From Orychophragmus violaceus (Eukaryota > Streptophyta > Magnoliopsida > Brassicales > Brassicaceae): DNA of 64,000 bases. Below, in pieces: positions 56,301-64,000 of the stretch. The stretch is taken from the NCBI GenBank assembly GCA_030180135.1, contig CM058229.1:44915522-44979521 (forward strand), in the 5' to 3' direction. The notes beneath the pieces were generated by a model. The model was not told where the DNA came from. It was given only the letters and a program-made list of their open reading frames with translations, and searched no databases. How positions within the stretch are numbered: the stretch's first letter is position 1; each line of letters opens with the position of its first letter. The position numbers and the translations under genes are program-made.

Positions 56301-56771
56301 GTCGTAAAGAGGTTGATTCGCGGCTTCAAAAGCTCGAAAAACACTGTCATGATATGGCTCTTCATATGTTGCTTGCATCAAATTTGGAGCTGGCTCTTCA
56401 TCTGCTGCTATATTTTCGTATGGCAAATTCTCGTATGTATCCGGGGGAAATTGATTATATGTAGCTTGTTCTTCCCAAGTGGATTCTTCGCTATTGAAAT
56501 GACTTGTTCCGGAAGATTCACCAACATCAGCATAATGTTCGCCATGGCTTGACCAAACATAGTAATTTTCCTTGAACCCAACTCTTTTTAGATGATTAAA
56601 AACAGTTCTTGCATCACGCTGTTTTCGGTTTTTACATCTGGAACAAGGACACAATAGAGTGTTTCGCTCATGGTACGATGCTTGATTACAAGCAAACTGA
56701 ATAAATACTTGAATCCCTTCCAAAAACTCTCTCGAAGCAGAATTTGTGTCGGGATCATAATGTCGATCCAT
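53368..56771 (-). pseudogene. TNPD-like CACTA transposase, multi-exon, disabled
   Basis: Exon 1 runs from MDRHYDP (56771) to 54921. It has an N-terminal transposase-associated domain (CPCSRCKN), then tnp2 blocks from 55749: MRATLMWTISDFPAYGMLSGW, CPYC, and HNLDFMHVEKNFFDN with one conserved Asp. Exons 54844-54329 (EHLPVHLPDEAALGGPVQYRWMYP), 54263-54164 and 54069-53368 follow with GT-AG borders. They carry the two domains usual at the C-terminus (DUF4218, DUF4216) and an acidic Asp/Ser tail. TNPD cuts the element ends. Lesions seen: TAA after GEMHHP (55855), loss of the block between VYPNYKL and WSNGAEAYD (about 55790), with a frame change, and TGA after ILSGN (about 53683). Inactive as read. 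Confidence 0.85.
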
Positions 56772-56919
56772 CCACGTTCTTGAATGAAAATAGTGGGATA
56801 TTTTGTCTAAAAAAAGAAAAACACGAAAGATTGTGTTTGATATATAAACGATTTCAAAATGTTTGTGATTCTTTGTGTTATGAAAACATAGAGTGAGCTC
56901 GGTTGTTTTTATAGGACAA

Positions 56920-57405
56920 ATTATTAGCCACGTTTTAGATACGTTTCTTGTCGTGGCTAATAAAAAATAGCCACGTTTTAGACACGGTCTTCTAAACGTG
57001 GCTATATATAGACATGATTTTTGCCACGATTTAAATCGTGGCTTGAAATTCGAATATATTCGTTCTGAAACACGATCTGGATTTCTGAATAAAGTTTGAT
57101 TTGACTAAAGTTATCAATAATTTGATTCGACTGATCCTAGTCACGAAATAAACGTGTCTAAATCGTGACTAGATAGACACGATTTAGTCACGTTTTCTTA
57201 CGTGGATACATTTGCCACGATTATTTCGTGACAAAACGTGGCTATAGGTAATCACGTTTTGTTACGTGACTAAAACGTGACTAATGGCCATGTTTTATAC
57301 ACGATTTAGCCACGCGACTAATCGTGACTAAATCGTGACTAATTATAAAACAGCCACGATTGGATCGTGACAAAAATGTGGCTATAGGCAATTTTTTTAT
57401 TAGTG
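56920..57405. repeat. CACTA right terminal and subterminal repeats
   Basis: Dense GCCACG, CGTGGC and ACGTGACTA words ending in the terminal repeat. Inverted counterpart of 49634-49960. Confidence 0.85.
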
Positions 57406-57408
57406 GGA

Positions 57409-58206
57409 GTCACTTCACGGATATTGTGCCCAATATGACCACATAAATCTCGGTAAGATTTTATCTTATTCGGAATGTTTTTTTTTTCTTCTAGTCGAAT
57501 GATTTGAAATGTGTTGTGAAAAATTTCGTTATTCTACTATTTTGATTACTAATCATGCAATTAATAGATTGCGTGCTTGTTATCAACCAATTTGCTAGAT
57601 ATAATCCATACATTTTGGTTTCTCATGTTTTTCCCACATTAAAACAGTCTGTCATGGACTATATTGTAGAAAATATTCGTGTACTTCATCAAAATATGTA
57701 CCAAAAATATTGTATCGAGTGCATACAATTTCCAATATAAAAACCTCATAGAAAATTTGGCATAATGGAATTTGGGGAAGCTTGAATATATATAAAACCT
57801 CGTAGCAATTTTTTCATATTGAAAGTTTCGAGAAACTTGAAATTATATATAGATATATAATTCACAACGAATAAACTTTAGTTAGCTTCTTAATGTCGAG
57901 CATATTTTACCCGAGACATTATATACACTTAATTAGCCTTGATGTATATCAAACATTAACGTGCCTGGATGCATCGATCAGCCAGCAGTGTCACATTATG
58001 TGGTATATCAAATTGGCAATATGGATGATATATATGTGGCGATGCACTATGATTTCAAACCATTCTACTACAAATTTGAATATCACCTGGATCACACTCT
58101 ACATGATGCACTATGATTTCAAATCTCGGAGAGACAGTGCGTCTAGTAAGATAGTTGTCAAATTTCTGTTGAACTTAAATTAGAGCTAATTAACAATAGT
58201 TGTATA
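57409..58206. other. Intergenic DNA, no gene seen
   Basis: AT-rich, about 0.8 kb. The only structure noted is a 19-bp direct repeat GATGCACTATGATTTCAAA at 58041 and 58105. Short frames here match nothing I recognise. Confidence 0.6.
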
Positions 58207-58259
58207 AACAATGCTTAAAAGCTATGATCAAAAAAAAAAAAAAACAATGCTTAAAAGCT
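58207..58259 (+). mobile_element. Minimal poly(A) retroposition footprint
   Basis: A perfect 17-bp duplication AACAATGCTTAAAAGCT (58207-58223, 58243-58259) flanks just 19 bp, ATGATC followed by 13 A. This is the mark of target-primed reverse transcription that stopped almost at once. Confidence 0.75.
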
Positions 58260-58408
58260 GCAACAAAACTGAGCATAATTTTACATTTTGTTTAACAAAG
58301 AGAAATTATTTTCTCCAGAAAATGCATGAAAAACAAGTCAGTTGACTCAGTTCATAGTAAGTATTGGATTCGTCGCTAGCTAGGAGTATAATATTCCCTA
58401 TCAAAAGA

Positions 58409-59054
58409 AACGGCGACATAGATTTTTTTTTTGTCACAAATCTAACTTTATTAATCTAAATTTTAAGAATACAAACAGAGGAAATGTTACATCCTTTTTG
58501 ATAACAATAATAAAACATAAACTCAACACAAGTTAAAGTAGATAGAGGTGACAGCAAATTTGAAACCAAGTTCAAATGCGTCAATGGAAGTATCACGGCA
58601 AAGCCGGAACGTTGAAAACTAGTCACAAAACATTGTGACTTTGAACACCAACCTTCACCAACGGAAATCGCCAAAGCAAATCCGATACTATCTTTTGATC
58701 CCGAACAGACCGTTGCAGATGATAAACTGGTGAGACAGATGGAAGTTTTTTTGAAAATAAGTTCAAGAAAAGACCATCCTTTAACAAAAGGAGGTATGAT
58801 GGAACAATTTTCTCCTTATGGAAGGAGGAAAACGAAAACAATCTCTTCCCGAAAGAGAAAGAAGATTGAAAGGATCTCTTCCAAAAAAAGAAGGAATGTG
58901 AAATAGATCTCTCTCAGGCGACGGAGGAAAATGATACTACCTGTCAACATAATGTCGGATGAAAGATTCCTTTGGTATTGATAGGTTTGACTTGAGAGCA
59001 CTCTGATCTTGATGGTGTGAAAATAGGAATATGGCATGAACGGCGACATAGATT
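58409..59054 (-). mobile_element. 614-bp retroposed sequence with 16-bp target duplication
   Basis: AACGGCGACATAGATT is duplicated at 58409-58424 and 59039-59054. The insert (58425-59038) reads on the minus strand to AATAAAGTTAGATTTGTGAC followed by a short A run, which is a polyadenylation signal plus tail. No tRNA-type A/B boxes and no conserved coding frame were seen. It could be a 5'-truncated LINE 3' end or a processed transcript. It ends 245 bp before the MYB start codon. Confidence 0.8.
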
Positions 59055-59220
59055 GTCTCAAAAATTATTTAATAAAAATACCAAACAAATACAACAACAT
59101 TTGTCAAACAATTACATTATTTTAGCAAAAGAAACAAATTACATTAAAGAAAGCCAAGTGTTATGGCCGAAGAATTATCAACTAGTATAATTAAACATAT
59201 CATGAATTTTGACAAATGTA

Positions 59221-59228
59221 TATAAATA
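59221..59228 (+). promoter_or_regulatory. TATA box of the MYB gene
   Basis: TATAAATA, 72 bp upstream of the resumed-plain ATG at 59300, which leaves room for a short 5' leader. Confidence 0.7.
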
Positions 59229-59299
59229 CCAAGTCCTAACCTCAAGCGTTGGTAGTCTTGGAAGTAAAGTAAGACGACATAATCAAAGAGAGAGAGAAG

Positions 59300-60614
59300 A
59301 TGGGGAGGTCACCTTGTTGCGATGAGAATGGTCTAAAGAAAGGGCCATGGACTCCTGAAGAAGATCAAAAGCTTATTGAATACATTCATAAACATGGCCA
59401 CGGAAGCTGGAGAGCCCTTCCCAAGCTCGCTGGTTTCTTCCTTTTTCCTTTTCTCTTAACTCAACTCATCGGTTTTTATAGTTTTGCATGTATATATGTA
59501 TACATTTCGATGGTTCAGAAACCCTTATTATGTTTTCAGATTTGAATCGATGTGGAAAGAGTTGTAGATTGAGGTGGACAAATTATTTGAGACCAGATAT
59601 CAAAAGAGGAAAGTTTTCCGCAGAAGAAGAACAAACAATCCTCCATCTCCATTCCATTCTCGGGAATAAGTAAGTGTTAGTTTTTCGTCATCAAACTTTA
59701 AACGAACATTTTTTTCCTACGATATGTATGCGACATCGAGGGAAACACAACTATAGCAGTAGCATAAACCACAGAACTAAATGTATTAGTTTTAAATAAT
59801 TAATTGTTTTTCGTGTATATATAGATGGTCTGCTATTGCGACACATTTGCAAGGACGTACTGATAATGAGATCAAGAACTTTTGGAACACGCATCTAAAG
59901 AAGAAACTGATCCAAATGGGCATCGATCCTGTGACTCATCAGCCAAGAACCGACCTCTTCGCAAGCTTACCTCAGCTCATAGCCTTAGCAAACCTAAAAG
60001 ACCTCATTGAACAAACGTCACAATTCTCATCCATTCAATCTGAGGCAGCTCAACTAGCCAAGCTACAATATCTCCAATGTATGCTTAATTCCTCGGCTTC
60101 ATTATCCAACAACAACAATAGCCCGAGTAGTATTCTCGATATCGATAAAAACCATGCCATGGACCTCTTAAATTCCATGGTCTCGTGGAGTAAAGACCAA
60201 AATCCGAATTTCAATCCCGCTCTTGAATTCGGGGCTAACGATCAAAATCAAGGCTTATTTCCACTCGAGTCCATCACTTATTCAACCACCCAACCACTCC
60301 AACAACAAAAATATCATTTAAACAATAGTCCTAGTGAGCTACCATCACAAGGTGACCCACTTCTTGATCATGTCCCTTTCAGTCTCCAAACACCGTTGAA
60401 TAGTGAAGAGCACTTTATAGATCATGATGATCCATCTTCATGGATTCTTCCTTCTCTTATAGACAACAGCCCTGAAAAAGCCACGTCTTCTCTTCCTTAC
60501 AACAATCCAGCGGATGCGATCAGCAGCTCAAGCTATGGCGGTGGAGACGCTACGTCGTCACTTTATTGGCCTGACTTCTGCTTCGAGGAAAGCCTCATCA
60601 ACGAGATTTCTTAA
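59300..60614 (+). CDS. MYB93: R2R3-MYB transcription factor, MYB93-like (subgroup 24)
   Basis: Three exons, 59300-59432, 59540-59669 and 59825-60614, of 133, 130 and 790 bp; the first two lengths are canonical for R2R3-MYB genes. Introns are GT-AG and keep phase, giving 350 aa. The R2 repeat starts GLKKGPWTPEEDQKL and ends LNRCGKSCRLRWTNYL. R3 starts with the usual Phe for the first Trp (RGKFSAEEEQTIL) and ends GRTDNEIKNFWNTHLKKKL. The segment IQMGIDPVTHQPRTDLFASLPQLIALANLKDL and the Trp-containing C-terminus (LYWPDFCFEESL) fit Arabidopsis MYB93, whose group acts in root endodermis, lateral root control and suberin regulation. It is a nuclear DNA-binding protein. No lesion was seen. MYB92 or MYB53 is less likely because their N-termini differ. 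The paralogue choice rests on recall. Confidence 0.9.
59433..59539 (+). other. MYB gene intron 1
   Basis: 107 bp, GTTTCT...TTTTCAG, phase 1; the codon GAT (Asp) is split. Confidence 0.9.
59670..59824 (+). other. MYB gene intron 2
   Basis: 155 bp, GTAAGTG...ATATAG, phase 2; the Lys codon before WSAIA is split. Confidence 0.9.
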
Positions 60615-60917
60615 TTAGTTTTGGCTTAATGTTCTTATAAACTCCGTTATTTGGGCTCTAATCATATACGCACGTCTAGTCGAGTTACGTTTGACGAAGC
60701 TGAGTTTATTCTTAGAAAAAAAACATTTATTTGTTTTTTCGTTGTTTTTGTGTCTTGCAAGGTGTCTTCCGTTTGTAGTTCCTTCCTTTCTGTTTCGGTT
60801 TTTATGTAATTAGACACGACATATGTGGTTTTTTGTGTTTATACGACATGAAATACATGTTAGATAGTATGTTTGTACATTGTTTCAATATGTTATAGTT
60901 TTTCTACAAAAAATTAT
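60615..60917 (+). other. MYB gene 3' region
   Basis: About 300 bp of AT-rich sequence between the MYB stop and the next LTR, likely the 3' untranslated region and end of transcription. No clear AATAAA was found. Confidence 0.6.
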
Positions 60918-61320
60918 TGTTGGATATGGTTTTAGCACTCATCCAAAAATCCATTAGAAAGTTTATCAATTTAACAATTCATCTCGGTCCAACAAACAAG
61001 CCTGCTAAAGAATCAATCGATCCAGCAGAAAGTCAACATTCACACGCTATAAATAGACCATTCACTCTTCATTTTTAGACACATTGTACTATGCGAAAGC
61101 TCCGAACTGCTCTTATAAAGTTACGAACCCAAGCAGCCTTTAGGGAGTACGTCATTCGACGGACTCCCACCTAGTATCATCATGTTCGTTGTTCGGCTTC
61201 GGTCTTAATATTAATAGAACAATTTCCAACCCCACTTAAAGTTTATCTCTCACCTCGTAGTTCAGACTTCTCTGATCGTAACCCGACTATTTTGGACTAG
61301 ATCGAAATTTCTTAACAACA
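60918..61320 (+). repeat. Tat-type 5' LTR
   Basis: TGTTGGATATGG...CTTAACAACA, with TATAAATA at 61048-61055. The left edge is inferred from TG and the short repeat context, not from a confirmed duplication. Confidence 0.8.
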
Positions 61321-61321
61321 A

Positions 61322-61339
61322 TTGGCGCCGTCTGTGGGG
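61322..61339 (+). promoter_or_regulatory. Primer-binding site of the Tat-type element
   Basis: TTGGCGCCGTCTGTGGGG, the classic Tat-type PBS, just after the LTR. Confidence 0.9.
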
Positions 61340-61381
61340 ATTGAGGAATTTTTCTATACTCTAAGACGAAACCGAGATGAC

Positions 61382-62854
61382 ATGACCACTCTCAGCCAGC
61401 GATAGCTCCGAGAAGACGACGAACCACTACCGCCGAGCTCGACCCCTCCAAACTAGGCCGGAAGGTTGAATTTGCCGCCCCCACCAGTCAACACCTCAAA
61501 CCCAGACCCTCGCGCTCCCTCAGGTCATCCCAATATCACTGAGCCTAACGCCGCACTAATCCGCGCGAAGATGTCAATGGTCAACAGCTCGGTCAATCAA
61601 TCTAGGGTAACGAACACGCACGAAGACGTCGGACCAACAACAACCGTTTCAAACATTCCTACCCCGAATCAGCAGGACGTCTCTTCTTTAGTAAGGATCT
61701 TAATGATGCAGGTCGACGAGCTGACACGATGCAACAACGACCGTTTCGAACAGCTCGCAAACGCCCAAAATATATGCCAGGAGCAAATCAACAACCTTCG
61801 AACAATCGAACGCCAAGCACCTCAGGATACGGAAATCTTCGTCTCACAGCTCCAAAGAACCCCGGTCCACACATTTCAGAACATAACCACCGGATCGCAC
61901 GAACGACCATCCACACCTCAAAAAACACCGTTAACCAAACCAGGAGTGAACCAAACAACGTCTACCAAGCCGACACAAAGAGGGGAAAGACCAAGCAGAA
62001 TTGGCGACATTAAGCTTTTAAGATCGCAACTAGACCGCATGACATCCAAAGTCCACAAGGCGACCAGCTCGACTCTTGAGATCGACCGAGTTCTGAAAGA
62101 AACACAAAATACGCCATTCACGAACAAAATAACGGGAACATCAGTTCGGCACCCGGGAAAGATCAAACTACCAACCTACGACGGAAGCTCGGACCCACGA
62201 TTGTACCTGACAGCCTTCAGCATCGCAATGGGACGAGCCCAGTTCTCTCCCGAGGAGCGCGATTCCGGCTTCTGCCAACTCTTCGTTGAGAATCTGAATG
62301 GTGCCGCCCTCACCTGGTTCTTGCGATTGGAAGCACACTCCATCGACAACTATCAATAGCTAACACCCACATTCCTTAAACATTACTCCATGTTCATCCA
62401 GGAAGGGGCTTCGAGCGCTGACCAATGGGCATTAAGCCAAGGACCAAATGAATCTATCAGATCATATATCGATTGATTTAGAGTTATCGTCTCAAAAATC
62501 TCGATGACTGACAATGAGGGACTACCAGCGCTACGAAATGGGCTCTGGTACGAATCGCCGTTTCGCAACGAGCTGCCCCTGAATAAGCGACAAACTCTCG
62601 AAGATGCCCTCCACCGAGCAGCCGTCTTCGTCGAAATAGAAGAAGAGAAGGAGCTACACGCCAAGAAATTTGGATCAGCGAAACACTCAAAAGGGAAAGA
62701 ATCGACACCAGAATACGCTGAGCCGAGCCAGTACTACAACCAAAAATACAGAAATTCAAAAAAGGAAGGCAAGAAAACGGCAACCTACTACGTTAACGAG
62801 CACGACCTGCCGAGCAACCCGCAGAACCAAACCAAAAACAAAACGCCAATGTAA
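61382..62854 (+). pseudogene. Tat-type gag remnant
   Basis: The longest open part is 61466-62359. The Tat gag core is KLPTYDGSSDPRLYLTAF, MGRAQFSPEERDSGFCQLFVENLNGAALTWF, interrupted by TAG at 62357-62359. It continues in frame with FLKHYSMFIQEGASSADQW, a stop after RSYID near 62475, then LPALRNGLWYESPFRNEL and TLEDALHRAAVFVE. Two further stops lie in the N-terminal region before 61466. It would otherwise build the capsid. Confidence 0.85.
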
Positions 62855-63730
62855 TCGACAAAGAAAAACCTTTCTGCGCATACCACCAAAGGTCAGGACA
62901 CGACACCAATGACTGCCGCCACCTCCAAAACCTCCTACTCGTAGAATACTAGAAAGGGGACATGAACATTACAAATCGAAATGTGCAAAAAACGCCTGCC
63001 GAAAACCAGACAAGGAATGAAGGCGGCTAAGCCCGACTCATCAGAGGAAAGAACAGAAAGCATGGGAACGCACAGTGGGCAGAACAAAATGATGCCAACG
63101 CAGAATCGCATAAACGGGCTAGAGGTGACAAAGAAGAAGGGACACCCCCAACAAGGAAGCGCTTCAACATGATATGCGAAGAATTTCCCGCCACAACAAC
63201 TCAACGCCCCCCCCCCCCCCCAGCGGCATCCATCCAGGAAACGAGCACCTAGTCATAAGGAGAAAAGAGCCATATCGGCAAGCCAGGTAGGTCGCACAAC
63301 GATCTGCTCGTCATCAAGATTCGGATAGGCAAGCACAAAATGGCCAAAGCCTTGATCAAAACCGGAAGCTCGATCAATCTCATCTTCAAATTAACCTAGC
63401 AAAGAATGAAACTCGAAAGATACATGGTAAGAAGGCTCACCGGCTTCGACAGGGAAACAACGACAACAATCGGGACGCTTCAACTGCTAGTGCATGCCGG
63501 AAAGATCACCAAAGTTATCACCTTCCTCGTCATAGATAGACCAACAACCTACAATGCAATTATGGGAACCCCTTGGATCCACACAATGAAAGTAGTCCCT
63601 TCAACTTATCACTAGTGCGCCAAAATTCCGACCTCAGAAGGAACCTTCACGATCTGGGGAGAACAGAGGGCCCGAAAAGCCGATTCTTCGAACAAGCACA
63701 AAACACCGGCAGCCCCCAACGGCACCTATA
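62855..63730 (+). pseudogene. Tat-type zinc knuckle and protease remnant
   Basis: A Cys/His knuckle (FCAYHQRSGHDTNDCRHLQ) lies at 62872-62930. The protease region follows at 63290-63650, where the active-site block reads ALIKTGSSINLIF: the catalytic Asp of DTGSS is Lys. The C-terminal TYNAIMGTPWIHTMKVVPSTYH block is well kept. Stops flank the segment. A run of 15 C sits at 63207-63221. Confidence 0.8.
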
Positions 63731-64000
63731 GTCTAAGCGACCAAACGAGAAGCTAGCCCCAAAGGAAGCAAAAATTCAAGGTCCGACCCTATAAATAAGA
63801 CCCCTCTCGTTCTTATATATATTTAAAAAAGAGAAAAAGAGAGAAGAAAGATGAACTCCAGTTCTAAAACTTGTAAAAGAAAAAGAACTACGCTCAACTT
63901 GATCTCTCATTCGAGAGTACGTAGGCAGCCCTTACAAGGCTCAATCACTTCCCTATTTCAAAATTAAGCATATCTCTTTTCAAGAACATACTTGAATTCC
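63731..64000 (+). other. Tat-type element noncoding segment
   Basis: No RT homology. Contains TTATATATATTTAAAAAAGA (about 63814) and the GTACGTAGGCAGCC motif (63917-63930). Confidence 0.65.

Larger units (their letters stand above)
49634..57405 (-). mobile_element. CACTA (En/Spm) DNA transposon, 7772 bp, two genes
   Basis: Begins CACTAGTAAAAAATTAC and ends with the inverse (CACTAATAAAAAAATTGCC on the minus strand). It is flanked by the 3-bp duplication GGA (49631-49633, 57406-57408). The subterminal zones 49650-49950 and 56920-57390 are packed with CCACG/CGTGG words (GCCACGTTT, CGTGGCTA), the usual transposase-binding arrays. It encodes TNPA-like and TNPD-like proteins on the minus strand, both with nonsense codons, so this copy is probably dependent on another for movement. 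Confidence 0.94.
60918..64000 (+). mobile_element. Tat-lineage Gypsy derivative, 5' part (continues past the window)
   Basis: A 403-bp LTR, a TGGCGCCGTCTGTGGGG PBS, a broken gag, a broken protease, then noncoding sequence instead of reverse transcriptase. The motif GAGTACGTAGGCAGCCCTTACAAGG (split at 63913-63937) is commonly found downstream of pol in Tat elements. This suggests that RT, RNase H and integrase were deleted from the source element. The right LTR is outside the window. Confidence 0.82.

Noticed and set aside
58041..58123. 19-bp direct repeat as a transposon target duplication
   Set aside because: The 45-bp interval has no poly(A) or inverted ends; more likely a small local duplication.
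58425..59038. tRNA-derived SINE
   Set aside because: No A or B box is seen at its 5' end, and it has an AATAAA signal, which suggests a Pol II transcript.

Overview
This window is plant nuclear DNA and almost certainly comes from a Brassicaceae species. The evidence is an intact three-exon R2R3-MYB gene that reads as an orthologue of Arabidopsis MYB93, an ATHILA-type Gypsy element with its ORF-1/env-like gene, Copia elements primed by initiator tRNA-Met, and a two-gene CACTA (En/Spm) transposon. About 95% of the 64 kb is transposable element. The MYB gene at 59.3-60.6 kb is the only host gene I can support. No rRNA, tRNA or CRISPR features were seen.

Layout. 1-10286 is an old, degenerate Copia (Copia-0, + strand, left end outside the window) with a younger Copia (Copia-1, 661-7923, TSD CCTGA) inside it. 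10287-15341 is a decayed L1-type LINE (- strand); its 3' end appears cut by Copia-0 and its 5' end is hit by Copia-3 (15342-22457, - strand, TSD AAAAG). 22875-49617 is one short-LTR Copia (Copia-C, - strand) opened by two later insertions: a 1026-bp hAT MITE (23689-24714, 8-bp TSD CCTACAAC) and a 21-kb ATHILA-type Gypsy element (24792-45896, TSD CACAT). The Gypsy is itself opened by a very young full-length Copia (Copia-B, 32796-40405, TSD TCACT) with a single uninterrupted 1325-aa gag-pol frame. 49634-57405 is a complete CACTA element (CACTA...TAGTG, TSD GGA) with TNPA- and TNPD-like genes, both carrying stops. 57409-59299 is intergenic DNA with two poly(A) retroposition scars, one of them 614 bp and close upstream of the MYB gene. 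60918 to the window end is a Tat-lineage Gypsy derivative that appears to lack RT-RNase H-integrase.

How the parts relate. Copia-0, Copia-1, Copia-3 and Copia-B share LTR ends, PBS, PPT and coding homology, so they form one family. Copia-B looks autonomous. Copia-1 and Copia-3 keep only a 296-codon gag open and share the same stops in the pol remnant. Yet each has 99% or greater LTR identity and a perfect TSD, so both moved recently, presumably with enzymes supplied in trans. The Gypsy element carries a tandem array of hairpin-forming repeats, with a related array in both LTRs; this is the most unusual sequence structure in the window.
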